Shown: piece after piece, positions 34,849 through 43,595 of the stretch
How the letters are laid out: every line of letters starts with the position of its first letter
Position numbering within the stretch: the first letter of the stretch is position 1
Assembly (NCBI RefSeq): GCF_900156645.1
Contig: NZ_FTOC01000003.1
Span: forward strand, 62,001 to 126,000
Direction: 5' to 3'
DNA: 64,000 bases
Source: Salimicrobium flavidum
GTDB taxonomy: Bacteria > Bacillota > Bacilli > Bacillales > Halobacillaceae
Notes under the pieces: model-generated
Databases searched by the model: none
Told to the model about the DNA's origin: nothing
What the model saw: the letters and a program-made list of their open reading frames with translations, nothing else
Translations under genes and position numbers: made by a program

Positions 34849-36957
34849 TTGTACGTTACCGGACGTGAACGAAAAATCCTGGAGCTGTTGTTCGGGGAGG
34901 AAGACGTGACGATCAAAGGGCTCGCTGAAGAGCTGGCAGTCAGTACCCGAACCATTCACAGAGATCTGAAAGGTCTGGAAACGATGCTCGAGGATTCGGC
35001 TATAACGATCGAGCGTACGGATCATTTCCTTATTCTTTTGAAGGGGGACGAAGAAGAGAAAGAGGAAGTGAAAGCCCGGGTGTTTGGTCAACCCTTTGTT
35101 GATTACACCGCAGATGAAAGACAGCTCCTGTTGCTTTCCAAATTGCTCGAATCGAACGTTCCGCTCAAACTCATAGGGCTTGCCTCAGAACTGAATGTGA
35201 CGGTGGCGACCGTCAGCAACGATTTGGACAGGGTACAGAAGCATGTGGAAAACTTCGATTTGAAACTAGTACGTAAACGTGGATATGGCGTGGAAATTAT
35301 CGGGGAAGAGAAACGGATCAGGGAAGCGATGAGCAACCTTATCATGACCCACATGAACGAAATCGACTTCCTGTCTCTTCTCGGAACTCACGCTACGAGT
35401 AAAACAGTGATCAATGATATCGCCCAGCAATTACTCGGCCTTGTGAATGTGGAAGCTCTTACAGTAATTGAAGCGGCAGTCCGAGAAGTGAAAGAGACGC
35501 TCCCCTATGATTTTTCAGATGATGCCTACGTCGGGCTGGTCGTCCACCTGGCTTTAGCGGTGGAGCGGATAAGACAGAAAGAGACGATCGAAATAGATAA
35601 TGAATACTTCCTCCACATGCAAAAAGGCAAAGAGTTTGAATCGGCAGAGCTTCTCGGAAAGAAACTGGAGGAGAATTTGAACCTCTCCATTCCTGAAGCG
35701 GAAATAGCTTACATCACTGGACACTTGATGGGAGCCAAGGCCAGGTTCACCCAAGAGTACTGGCTGGAGGATTCTAGTCTGAGTACGGCATTCAAGGCTA
35801 AGCAGCTGATAGAAGTCATGACCAAGCGAACGGACTATGATTTTCATAGTTCGGATCGCCTCCTGAACGACCTCGTTGTGCACCTTAAGCCGAGCATTTA
35901 TCGATTGCAACAGAACATGGACATCGTCAATCCATTTACGGCTCAACTGGAAAATGATTATCCGGACTTGTTTTTTCTTTTGGAAGAAACACTTCAGGAA
36001 GTGTTTCCGGACGTTACTTTTCCGAAAGACGAAGTCGCTTACCTCGTAATGCATTTTGCATCGGCTATTATCAACATGGAGGACCGGAAGGCTGTGAAAA
36101 CTTTGGTCGTCTGTTCAAGCGGAGTAGGAACGGCAAAGATTTTATCGGCGAAACTCACGCAACAGTTTTCCTCAATTGAGTCGGTCGAACACGGTTCTTT
36201 ATTCGACCTGGATCGAAAGCCGCTCGAAGATTATGATCTTATCATTTCGACGGTGCCTCTTCATAAGACCGTCGAGTATGTTCTCGTAAACCCGGTTTTG
36301 CAGGAAAAAGACGTTCAGAAAATAGAAGCAGCTATCCGCAAACTGCAAGTGTCTTCCCGGCTAAAAGAAAGAGCGACGACGGCACCAAGTCAGAAAGAGT
36401 CCTGGACGTGGGAAGAGACGAGGGAAACTATCGGAAAAGCTAAACGTTATGCCGAGGCTCTCAGTGAAGTCCTGGACGCTTTTTATGTGACGGATGCCAA
36501 GGGGAGGGATTCCAACGAGTTTCTTCACCATATTATCGGGGAACTGGCAGAAAAGGACCTCCTGCCTTATGATCCCCGGGTTGTACAGCAATTACTGGAC
36601 AGGGAAGAAGTAGGGGGGCTCGGTATTCCAGGCACCTCTGCTGCTTTATTTCATACAAGGACGGAAAGCGCCGGAAGTATATCATTCACGGTACATTTTC
36701 TGGAGCATCCGGTAACTGTGAATAGTATGGATGGAGATAGTATCGATGCAGATACGGTTCTTCTCATGCTTACCCCACCTGAACCACCTGAAGAAAGTCT
36801 AGAAACGCTCAGTTTCATCAGTTCTCTTTTTGTGGAAGAAGAGGAGTCCAGAGAGGTGCTTGAGTCAAAAGAAGAGGCGCGTTTGAAACAATATTTTTCC
36901 AGGCGTCTGAACCATTTCTTCAATTCTAAAATAAAAGGAGACGATAGCAATGAGTAA
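34849..36957 (+). CDS. mtlR: Mannitol operon transcriptional activator
   Basis: This 702-residue regulator has an N-terminal helix-turn-helix (YVTGRERKILELLFGEEDVT, then EELAVSTRTIHRDLKGLE), a second DNA-binding part, two PRD domains (ending near residue 410), an EIIB-Gat-like domain with Cys in LVVCSSGVGTAKILSAKLTQ, and a C-terminal EIIA-like domain. PTS components phosphorylate these domains to couple activity to mannitol. The start is TTG at 34849 behind GGGAGGTGAT. Its end overlaps mtlF by eight bases. It likely acts on the dyad at 33225. Confidence 0.94.
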   Translation: MYVTGRERKILELLFGEEDVTIKGLAEELAVSTRTIHRDLKGLETMLEDSAITIERTDHFLILLKGDEEEKEEVKARVFGQPFVDYTADERQLLLLSKLLESNVPLKLIGLASELNVTVATVSNDLDRVQKHVENFDLKLVRKRGYGVEIIGEEKRIREAMSNLIMTHMNEIDFLSLLGTHATSKTVINDIAQQLLGLVNVEALTVIEAAVREVKETLPYDFSDDAYVGLVVHLALAVERIRQKETIEIDNEYFLHMQKGKEFESAELLGKKLEENLNLSIPEAEIAYITGHLMGAKARFTQEYWLEDSSLSTAFKAKQLIEVMTKRTDYDFHSSDRLLNDLVVHLKPSIYRLQQNMDIVNPFTAQLENDYPDLFFLLEETLQEVFPDVTFPKDEVAYLVMHFASAIINMEDRKAVKTLVVCSSGVGTAKILSAKLTQQFSSIESVEHGSLFDLDRKPLEDYDLIISTVPLHKTVEYVLVNPVLQEKDVQKIEAAIRKLQVSSRLKERATTAPSQKESWTWEETRETIGKAKRYAEALSEVLDAFYVTDAKGRDSNEFLHHIIGELAEKDLLPYDPRVVQQLLDREEVGGLGIPGTSAALFHTRTESAGSISFTVHFLEHPVTVNSMDGDSIDADTVLLMLTPPEPPEESLETLSFISSLFVEEEESREVLESKEEARLKQYFSRRLNHFFNSKIKGDDSNE

Positions 36958-37384
36958 CGTATTGACAACGGAGAATATACGTTTGAATGAAACGATCAAT
37001 TCGAAAGAAGAGGCTGTCAGGGAAGTGGGTGGTATTTTGCTGTCTCAAGGATATGTAGAAGAAGCGTATATCGACACCATGATGGAAAGGGAAGAAATCA
37101 CCTCTACGTACATGGGGAATTATTTAGCGATTCCGCACGGTACAGAAGCTGCGAAAAAATCCGTCAAAGAAACGGGGATTGCGATCATCACTGCCCCTGA
37201 AGGCGTGGACTTCGGTGATGGAAATATTGTGAAACTGATTATCGGGATTGCAGGTAAAGGGAATGAACACCTCGATATCCTCTCGAAAATCGCCATTGTC
37301 TGCTCAGAAGAAGAAAATATCGATCGTATTTTGAACGCTCCTTCGAAAGAGGAGATCATCAATATTTTTAATGAGGTGGAGTAG
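36950..37384 (+). CDS. mtlF: PTS mannitol EIIA component
   Basis: This 144-residue protein carries the phospho-histidine in NYLAIPHGTEAAKKSVKETG and accepts phosphate from HPr for transfer to MtlA. Length and motif are typical of the mannitol/fructose EIIA family. The start overlaps the end of mtlR by eight bases, behind AAAGGAG inside mtlR. The next gene, mtlD, begins just after its stop codon. Confidence 0.95.
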   Translation: MSNVLTTENIRLNETINSKEEAVREVGGILLSQGYVEEAYIDTMMEREEITSTYMGNYLAIPHGTEAAKKSVKETGIAIITAPEGVDFGDGNIVKLIIGIAGKGNEHLDILSKIAIVCSEEENIDRILNAPSKEEIINIFNEVE

Positions 37385-37385
37385 T

Positions 37386-38507
37386 ATGAAAGCTGTACAT
37401 TTCGGTGCCGGGAATATCGGTCGTGGCTTTATCGGGGAATTACTGTATAAGTCGGGATATGAAATCGTATTTGCTGACATCAATGCAGAAATCATAGATG
37501 AACTGAACGACAAGCAGTCGTACAATGTCCACTATGCAGGTAGCGATGAAAAGCTTACCGTAGAAGGCGTGAGCGGGGTTAACAGCTCCAGTGCGCCGGA
37601 ACAACTGACAAAAGCGATCATGGAGGCGGACATCGTAACTACTGCAGTAGGGCCGAACGTACTGCCTCACATTGCACCAGCGATTGCAGAAGGACTCAAA
37701 AATCGAAAAGAGGCACAGAAAGCCCCGATCCTTGTCATCGCATGTGAAAATATGATCGGAGGCAGCAGCCGGCTGAAAGAAGAAGTCGTGAAAATCGCGG
37801 GGGACGACGTACTTGACTCTGCAGGCTTCCCGGATTCGGCGGTGGATCGTATCGTTCCGCTCCAGAACAACGAAAACGTTCTGGACGTCAGTGTGGAACC
37901 ATATTTCGAGTGGGTAGTGGAGAGAGGGACCTTCCCTGAAACCCTGCCGGAGGTCCATGGTCTCACTTACGTAGATCGTCTGGAGCCTTATATAGAGCGG
38001 AAACTTTTCACGGTCAATACAGGCCATGCTGCTACAGCGTATAAAGGGGCGGAGAAAGGGTATGAAACCATCAGGCAGGCGATGGATGATGAAGACATCG
38101 TCAATCACGTACGACGAACCCTCATGGAAACCGGAAAGGTTCTCATAGAGAGGTACGGTTTCAATGAAGAGATGCACCGGGATTATATCGATACGATTAT
38201 CGAAAGGTTCCGGAACCCTGATCTTTCCGATTACGTCACGAGAGTAGGAAGGGGCCCGATGCGTAAACTGGGACTGGAGGACCGTCTCGTGCGACCGGCC
38301 CGTGCCCATCTCCAGATGTTTGAGGAGGCCCCGGTCCACCTTATTTCAACTATCATATCCGCTTTGTATTACGAAAATGAAGAAGATAAAGAAGCAGTGC
38401 AACTGAAAGCATTACGGGAAGAGCACGGCCCTGTAAGTGCTCTCAAAGAGATTACAGGCCTAGATGATTCCGACGCCCTGATCCAGGCGGTGGCAAAACG
38501 GGTCTAG
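37386..38507 (+). CDS. mtlD: Mannitol-1-phosphate 5-dehydrogenase
   Basis: This 373-residue enzyme oxidises mannitol 1-phosphate to fructose 6-phosphate with NAD+. It begins MKAVHFGAGNIGRGFIGELL (the NAD-binding glycine loop), has ACENMIGGSS, DSAVDRIVPLQNNENVLDVS and KLFTVNTGHAATAYKGAEKG, all family-typical. The ATG at 37386 follows GAGGTGGAG. Last gene of the mannitol operon. No clear terminator precedes the repeats that follow. Confidence 0.96.
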   Translation: MKAVHFGAGNIGRGFIGELLYKSGYEIVFADINAEIIDELNDKQSYNVHYAGSDEKLTVEGVSGVNSSSAPEQLTKAIMEADIVTTAVGPNVLPHIAPAIAEGLKNRKEAQKAPILVIACENMIGGSSRLKEEVVKIAGDDVLDSAGFPDSAVDRIVPLQNNENVLDVSVEPYFEWVVERGTFPETLPEVHGLTYVDRLEPYIERKLFTVNTGHAATAYKGAEKGYETIRQAMDDEDIVNHVRRTLMETGKVLIERYGFNEEMHRDYIDTIIERFRNPDLSDYVTRVGRGPMRKLGLEDRLVRPARAHLQMFEEAPVHLISTIISALYYENEEDKEAVQLKALREEHGPVSALKEITGLDDSDALIQAVAKRV

Positions 38508-38524
38508 GGAAAAATGAAGGCTAC

Positions 38525-38716
38525 CCTGAAAATAAATATTCAGGCGGACGCTTTCCACGGGCAATGCTTCAGCCTCCTCGTTTCCCTGCGGGGTCTTCAG
38601 CTACCCGAGTTCCCGTCGGAGTCGCCGCCTTTCTCTTTATCCACGCTATCAAACTCGAATCATAACAGATCCCGAAAATTTTCATGTATCATGGTGCAAA
38701 TATCTTTGCATAAACG
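38525..38716 (+). repeat. Repeat B, copy 1, joined to repeat A
   Basis: This 192-bp repeat begins CTGAAAATAAATATTCAGGC, includes GTCGGAGTCGCCGCCTTTCT and AAACTCGAATCATAACAG, and ends ATCTTTGCATAAACG. It recurs inverted at 44802-44954, where about 45 internal bases are missing. It is non-coding and lies directly downstream of the mannitol operon. Its last base adjoins the first base of repeat A. Confidence 0.75.
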
Positions 38717-38890
38717 TCTCTGTTATCGTTTATTGTTGATTTTCATCCCTACGGGTGGAAGCTTGCCGCGGGCATGACGTAAACTTCCAGAATCTCTCTA
38801 CGTTCGATTCTGGTGATTTTTGAGTTCATGCTTCTCCCGCAGGCGTCTCCACCCTTCGTTCTAAAATCAATAACCGGCTTTAACAGAGCT
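38717..38890 (+). repeat. Repeat A, copy 3
   Basis: This 174-bp full-length copy begins TCTCTGTTATCG and ends TAACAGAGCT, with the same GC-rich inner arms as copies 2 and 4. It fills the gap between repeat B and the terminator of the dehydrogenase gene. Confidence 0.8.
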
Positions 38891-38892
38891 AA

Positions 38893-38918
38893 AATAAAAA
38901 AAGCCGGGAGGACCCGGC
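38893..38918 (-). terminator. Terminator of the dehydrogenase operon
   Basis: On the minus strand GCCGGG pairs with CCCGGC around TCCT and is followed by TTTTTTATTTT. Confidence 0.85.
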
Positions 38919-38956
38919 CGGTGATAGCCCTGCTCATCCTGCACGGATGACGGGGC

Positions 38957-40171
38957 TTAATTATTGCTTATTTTCCTGTAGATATCGGCCATCTCCTTTT
39001 TCTGCATAAGCTTCGGTACAGGGTATAAAGGGTGCGCTTCCTGCATGGAACGTTCGACCATAGTGGGAATGTCTATCTTCTTCACTTCCGGGAGTTTTGA
39101 AGGTATGTCCATTTCTCTGTTCATCCGGCGGATCGCTTCAATGAAAGTTTCTGCCTTTTCCCTATCACTCATGGAGAGGTCTGTAATTCCCGCACTGTCG
39201 GCAAGGTCCGCAAGTCGTCCATGGATAGTTTCTCCGTAGTAATCAAGGACATATGGGAGAATGACAGCGTTAGCGAGTCCGTGCGGTGTACGGTAGAAAC
39301 CTCCGAGTGTATGAGCGATGGAGTGGACATAGCCGACATATGCTTTTGTGAAAGCGAGTCCCGCATAGTAGGCAGCTTCCTGCATGGCAGCTCTAGCTTT
39401 TTTATCGTAAGGCTCATGGTACGTTTTCAACAGATTACCGAAAACGAGTCGTACCGTTTTCCGGCTCAAAAGTTCGGTTTCTTTCGTATTGCTTCTTCCG
39501 ATGTATGCTTCTATCGCATGAGTCAACGCATCCATCCCCGTCATCGCTGTCATATGCGACGGGAGGTCGAGAACCAGGTTTACATCCAACACAGCCCTGT
39601 CAGGAATGAGCGACAGATCAATCAGCGGATATTTCTCCAGCGTATCCGGATTGGAGATGACCGTGGCCGCGGTTCCTTCACTTCCGGTTCCAGCAGTTGT
39701 CGGAATCGCTATGAGTGGCGGGGTTCTGCGGCGGATGTGGAACAGACCTTTCATCTCTTCAATCGTTTTCTCCGGACGGGCCACTTTGGCGGCTACTCCT
39801 TTGCCGCAGTCAATAGCCGATCCCCCGCCAAAAGCCACGATGGCCTGACAGTGGTGGAATCGGTATTCATGGAGGGCATCACGGATATTTTCGAGCGTCG
39901 GGTTCGGTACGGTTTCATCGTAGATGACGTATCCGATACCCTCCTCATGCAGTTTCCTGAGAAAAGACTCCATAAGCCCTGCTGCTCTGATCCCTTTATC
40001 AGTGACAATCAGCACCCTCTCAAACTTCTCTTCTTTCAGCTTCCCGACCAGAGTATGAACGCTGTTTTCCCCTTCGATAAGTTCTGGACGGCGCCAGGGA
40101 AGAAAACGGCTCGAAAGATGCATAGCTCTTTGGAACGAGCGGTAACGGAGTGCCTCTCCTCGACTGATCAT
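38957..40171 (-). CDS. Iron-containing alcohol dehydrogenase
   Basis: This 404-residue enzyme belongs to the group III (Fe2+) alcohol dehydrogenases. It has the NAD-binding AIVAFGGGSAIDCGKGVAAK, PTTAGTGSEGTAATVISNPD, and the metal-binding histidines in HAIEAYIGRSN and YVGYVHSIAHTLGGFYRTPH. The substrate alcohol is not known. Its ATG overlaps the stop codon of the acyl-CoA ligase gene by four bases, so the two are coupled; together they may handle an alcohol/aldehyde/acid of fatty or aromatic type. Confidence 0.88.
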   Translation of the reverse strand: MISRGEALRYRSFQRAMHLSSRFLPWRRPELIEGENSVHTLVGKLKEEKFERVLIVTDKGIRAAGLMESFLRKLHEEGIGYVIYDETVPNPTLENIRDALHEYRFHHCQAIVAFGGGSAIDCGKGVAAKVARPEKTIEEMKGLFHIRRRTPPLIAIPTTAGTGSEGTAATVISNPDTLEKYPLIDLSLIPDRAVLDVNLVLDLPSHMTAMTGMDALTHAIEAYIGRSNTKETELLSRKTVRLVFGNLLKTYHEPYDKKARAAMQEAAYYAGLAFTKAYVGYVHSIAHTLGGFYRTPHGLANAVILPYVLDYYGETIHGRLADLADSAGITDLSMSDREKAETFIEAIRRMNREMDIPSKLPEVKKIDIPTMVERSMQEAHPLYPVPKLMQKKEMADIYRKISNN

Positions 40172-41736
40172 TTATCTTCACCTACCAGGTTGCGAAGCTT
40201 CACTTTCTGGATTTTACCGCTTGCGGTTTTCGGAAGTTCCTCGATGAAAGTGACGGAGGTCGGACACTTGAAGTGCGCCAGTTTCTTCTTGGAAAATTGG
40301 ATGACTTTTTCTTCCGTCAATCCGCTTCCTTCTTTTTGAACGATGATTGCGTGAGGGGTTTCTCCCCATTTTTCGTGTGGAAGGGCAATCACGGCAGCTT
40401 CCTGAATATCCGGATGATCATAGAACACGCTTTCCACTTCAATGGAGGAAATGTTTTCCCCACCGCTGATGATAATGTCTTTTTTGCGGTCAGTGATAGC
40501 TACTCTGCCGCGATCATCGATGGTACCCATGTCTCCCGTATACAGCCACCCGTTCTGAATCGTGCGGTTGGTTTCTTCGTCGTTCTTCCAGTACCCTTTC
40601 ATGACGCCTGGACCTTTTACAATGACTTCTCCGACTTCCTTTCCATCTCTTTGTACTTCTTCTCCTGTTTCGTCGACGACCCGGACTTTGGTGCTGATCA
40701 CTTCCAGTCCGGCTTTCGCTTTTGCTTCGTAGTACTCATCCCCTTTGAGAGCATCCTCCTCCGTGGAGATATAAGAAGCTGTACTGAGCGGAGACGATTC
40801 AGTCATGCCGTATACCTGATAGAATTCCCAGCCGATCTCTTCTTCGATCTCCTTTACGAAAGCTTTAGGCGGAGCGGAACCCGCGATGACGAGTCGCATC
40901 GTTTCCGGGATGGGAGGTTTGAGCTCGTGATACTTGCTGATTAGTCCGTTCAATACAGTCGGTGCCATGTGCATGACAGTAGCTTCGTATTTCTTCGCTT
41001 TCTCGAGGATTTCTTCGGGTATCACTTTTTTCTGCATCACCTGTGTCGCCCCGTTTGCTGTGTAATAGAATGGGGAGCCCCATCCGTTTACGTGGAACAT
41101 CGGAAGGATATGGATCAACGTATCCCTGTCTGATACACGCAGGTGGTGCTGGATGGAAAGGGCATGCAGATAATTGTTTCTGTGCGTGAGCATGACTCCT
41201 TTAGGATTTCCGGTAGTACCGCTTGTATAGAGAAGCGTGGCTGTATCGTCCTCTTTCACATCGGCGCGGGGGAACGGAGTCTCGGGAAAAGATGCGAGCC
41301 AGGAGTTATAGCCGGCCATTCCATTTTCTTCTTTGTCTCTTCCGTGGACGACGATATGTTCCACCGTTTCCAGTTGTTCTACAATAGGTTCGATTAACGG
41401 CACCAGTTCGTAATCGACAAAGAGCACTTTGCTTTCGCTATGGTCCAGTATGAAGCGGTAGTCTTCAGGTTTGAGGCGAGTGTTCAGCGAAACCATCACC
41501 GCTCCCGTCTGAAAAACCCCGTAAAACCCTTCGTACATCTCGAGTGTATTCGGAGCAAGGTAAGCGACGCGGTCCCCTTTTCGGACACCGAGACTGTCCA
41601 GGCCATGGGAAAGTTGCTGGACCCGTCTGTTTACCTCCTGATATGTATGAGTGTTTTCATCCTGGTCGACGATCGCTTCTTTTTTTCCATAAATCATCAC
41701 AGCTCTGTCCAAAAAGTCCGTTAGTATCAGTTCCAT
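40168..41736 (-). CDS. Acyl-CoA synthetase (AMP-binding)
   Basis: This 522-residue enzyme activates a carboxylic acid with ATP to acyl-AMP and then acyl-CoA. It has the P-loop-like TATLLYTSGTTGNPKGVMLT, FYQVYGMTESSPLSTA, GWLYTGDMGTIDDRGRVAIT and the C-terminal KTASGKIQKVKLRNLVG with the catalytic Lys. It resembles medium/long-chain fatty acid ligases. I chose the ATG at 41736, eight bases after AAGGAGG; the farther ATG at 41754 lies before that site. It is first in a two-gene operon with the dehydrogenase. Confidence 0.9.
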   Translation of the reverse strand: MELILTDFLDRAVMIYGKKEAIVDQDENTHTYQEVNRRVQQLSHGLDSLGVRKGDRVAYLAPNTLEMYEGFYGVFQTGAVMVSLNTRLKPEDYRFILDHSESKVLFVDYELVPLIEPIVEQLETVEHIVVHGRDKEENGMAGYNSWLASFPETPFPRADVKEDDTATLLYTSGTTGNPKGVMLTHRNNYLHALSIQHHLRVSDRDTLIHILPMFHVNGWGSPFYYTANGATQVMQKKVIPEEILEKAKKYEATVMHMAPTVLNGLISKYHELKPPIPETMRLVIAGSAPPKAFVKEIEEEIGWEFYQVYGMTESSPLSTASYISTEEDALKGDEYYEAKAKAGLEVISTKVRVVDETGEEVQRDGKEVGEVIVKGPGVMKGYWKNDEETNRTIQNGWLYTGDMGTIDDRGRVAITDRKKDIIISGGENISSIEVESVFYDHPDIQEAAVIALPHEKWGETPHAIIVQKEGSGLTEEKVIQFSKKKLAHFKCPTSVTFIEELPKTASGKIQKVKLRNLVGEDK

Positions 41737-41820
41737 TGCCCATACCTCCTTCATGTATTAGGAAAAGTATACCACATTTATGTAAGCGTTTGAAAATACT
41801 GTTATAAAACACGTGATAGC

Positions 41821-41846
41821 GTTTAACATTGTTCTGGAGTGGGTAC
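41821..41846 (+). promoter_or_regulatory. SigB-type promoter before the small gene at 41882
   Basis: GTTTAA, a 14-base spacer and GGGTAC match the sigma B general-stress consensus closely, 35 bases before the start codon at 41882. Confidence 0.6.
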
Positions 41847-41881
41847 TCAAAGTGTAATATGAATATTTTGGGGTGTGGCTT

Positions 41882-42049
41882 ATGTTTGAAACTACGGGAA
41901 AAGTGTTTCGCCTGGCACGCAAGGTCATTCCGGACGTCGGTAAAGTAATGAAGAAATCGGATAGCCCCGCAGAAGCGGTGGGAGAGGCGAAACAGGACGC
42001 CAAAGAAGGTACACAGGAGGCAGCGAAAGAACAGTTCAAACAATCATAA
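41882..42049 (+). CDS. Small charged protein, likely frameshifted
   Basis: This 55-residue protein begins MFETTGKVFRLARKVIPDVG and goes on with SPAEAVGEAKQDAKEGTQEA, a charged helix of the kind found in small stress or gas-vesicle accessory proteins. It ends at TAA 42047. The +1 frame from 42042 stays open to TAG 42203 and encodes EDKEEERSDDKKNQSSSSKK and SAVHPSSEDESK, a tail of similar composition, with no start codon or ribosome site of its own. A frameshift near 42040 would give one protein of about 107 residues. The ribosome site is weak (TTGGGGTG). A SigB-like promoter lies upstream. Confidence 0.55.
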   Translation: MFETTGKVFRLARKVIPDVGKVMKKSDSPAEAVGEAKQDAKEGTQEAAKEQFKQS

Positions 42050-42203
42050 GGAAGATAAAGAAGAAGAACGCTCCGATGATAAGAAAAATCAATCTTCTTC
42101 ATCAAAAAAACGTAATACTGTACAGAAAAGTACAGGAAGCAAGAAAAAGACAGTAAATCAGGAAAGTGCGGTCCATCCGAGTTCTGAGGACGAGTCCAAA
42201 TAG
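42042..42203 (+). pseudogene. Out-of-frame tail of the small charged protein
   Basis: This 53-codon open stretch has no start codon but strongly protein-like composition (Lys, Glu, Ser). It runs to just before the ribosome site of the GvpU-like gene (TAGGAGGGA). It is best read as the separated C-terminal half of the upstream small gene after a one-base change, or the product of programmed +1 shifting. Confidence 0.4.
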
Positions 42204-42215
42204 GAGGGAACACAC

Positions 42216-42581
42216 ATGGATGACATTTTGGAAACGTACGTGAAGACTGCGAACCATCATGATTTTTCTATCGATCTGACTTTACAGATGAAAGGGGCGC
42301 TTGTGACTGGTACCCTGACATCTGCTTACGACTATCTATCCTCTACCTCCCACCTTTTTGAAAACGGAGACGATGTGTCTCAAGAAATAAGCGAAAAATT
42401 CGAAGAAGCTGCGGAAGGAACGAAGAATCAGGAGCACGACCATTATTCTTTCATCCATCTGAAAGATGCGAAAATTTATGTAGCCGATAGTGCCACTCCT
42501 GAAGAAGGGGGCGTATATTGGCGTGGCAGGCTCGATCAAGTGGATGCTTATTTTCTAGGAAAAATTGAAGTCGAAGATTGA
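42216..42581 (+). CDS. GvpU-like gas vesicle accessory protein, orphan
   Basis: This 121-residue protein reads MDDILETYVKTANHHDFSID, LTLQMKGALVTGTLTSAYDY, HYSFIHLKDAKIYV and GGVYWRGRLDQVDAYFLGKI. From memory this is the layout of GvpU, an accessory protein of the Bacillus megaterium gas vesicle cluster. No other gvp gene lies in the window, so if the call holds it is an orphan. The ATG follows AGGAGGGA, 12 bases after the end of the out-of-frame tail. The unit starts at a SigB-like promoter, which suggests a general stress role rather than flotation. It is followed by a terminator. Confidence 0.5.
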   Translation: MDDILETYVKTANHHDFSIDLTLQMKGALVTGTLTSAYDYLSSTSHLFENGDDVSQEISEKFEEAAEGTKNQEHDHYSFIHLKDAKIYVADSATPEEGGVYWRGRLDQVDAYFLGKIEVED

Positions 42582-42582
42582 G

Positions 42583-42614
42583 AACAAACTGCCTTCTCCA
42601 TAGGCAGTTTGTTT
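42583..42614 (+). terminator. Intrinsic terminator after the GvpU-like gene
   Basis: AACAAACTGCC pairs with GGCAGTTTGTT around a nine-base loop, followed by TTACG and later T runs. It begins two bases after the stop codon. Confidence 0.75.
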
Positions 42615-42719
42615 ACGTTCTTGTTTTTTACATCTGCCTTTAGAAGCGTTCTGCACGGTATGAAAAGCCGGATGGACGTAGTAGAATATGTTAGAATAGG
42701 ATGAAGGGAGGGGTGCAAA

Positions 42720-43562
42720 ATGAAGGCGATCGCACTTGATATGGATGGCACGGTATTGAATGATGACCACATCATTTCCTACGAACTGATCGACTATATC
42801 CAGTATTTACAGAAAAAGAACTACTACGTTTTTCTTGCTACAGGACGAACGATTTCGGATATAGAAGGGGTGCTCCCTGCAGAACTTACGCCTGACGGTA
42901 TCGCAGCGGCGAATGGCATGACGGCTGTCGCCCGGGAGGAAGTGTTGGCTGATGAGGTCGTGGATGAGAAGCTGATTCACAGTATCATCGAAGAAAATCG
43001 TAAGCACCGCTTATATTATGAAATACATACAAAAGATGGACAACGCCTTGTATTCAAGGAAGACGAAGTGTTTTTGATGGAAGAACTCGAAGACCCGAAA
43101 CCCGAAACCGTGAAGGATCACGAATGGAATTCAAGGCAGAAAGTCTGGCAGGAAGATTTGACGATTGTAGACGGGATCGACTTGAGCCAGGTACTGAAGA
43201 TTTATTATTTCACAAAGGATCAGGAGAAATTGGAAAACTGGAAAGTAGCTCTAGGCGGGAAGAACGAACCGTTTGTGACTTCCTCTTCGTCTGAGCACAA
43301 TGTAGAAGTGATGAAAGAAGGAGTGAGTAAAGCCTCCGCTCTTGAACTTCTGCTTGACCATTACGGAGTGGCAGCTGATGATATGATGGCTATCGGAGAC
43401 GGTGGGAATGATATACCTATGCTCGAACTTGCCGGACGTCCGGTGGTTATGCAAAACGCTCCGGAAGAGTTGAAGGACCAGTTTCCGGAGACGACGTCAC
43501 ATCCGAACACGGAAAATGGAGTATATAAGTTTTTGATAGAAATTTTCGGGGAGAAAGAGTAA
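42720..43562 (+). CDS. HAD-superfamily Cof-type phosphatase
   Basis: This 280-residue protein has all HAD motifs of the Cof/YcsE type: MKAIALDMDGTVLNDD (nucleophile Asp8), FLATGRT, the lysine in KEGVSKASALELLLDHYGV and MMAIGDGGNDIPMLELAG. It probably dephosphorylates sugar phosphates or flavin precursors in the cytoplasm; the substrate cannot be read from sequence. The ATG follows AAGGGAGGGG. The oxidoreductase gene follows 33 bases later, so the two may be one unit. Confidence 0.9.
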   Translation: MKAIALDMDGTVLNDDHIISYELIDYIQYLQKKNYYVFLATGRTISDIEGVLPAELTPDGIAAANGMTAVAREEVLADEVVDEKLIHSIIEENRKHRLYYEIHTKDGQRLVFKEDEVFLMEELEDPKPETVKDHEWNSRQKVWQEDLTIVDGIDLSQVLKIYYFTKDQEKLENWKVALGGKNEPFVTSSSSEHNVEVMKEGVSKASALELLLDHYGVAADDMMAIGDGGNDIPMLELAGRPVVMQNAPEELKDQFPETTSHPNTENGVYKFLIEIFGEKE

Positions 43563-43595
43563 CAGACGGTGGACAGTAAAGAAAGGAGTCTATTT

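Noticed and set aside
37440-38339. 299-codon minus-strand frame inside mtlD
   Set aside because: mtlD is certain on the other strand and this frame has no start signal or domain.
39221-40339. Long open frame on the plus strand across the dehydrogenase gene
   Set aside because: It is antisense to a clear iron-containing alcohol dehydrogenase, has no ribosome site and shows no known domain; long antisense frames arise from codon bias.
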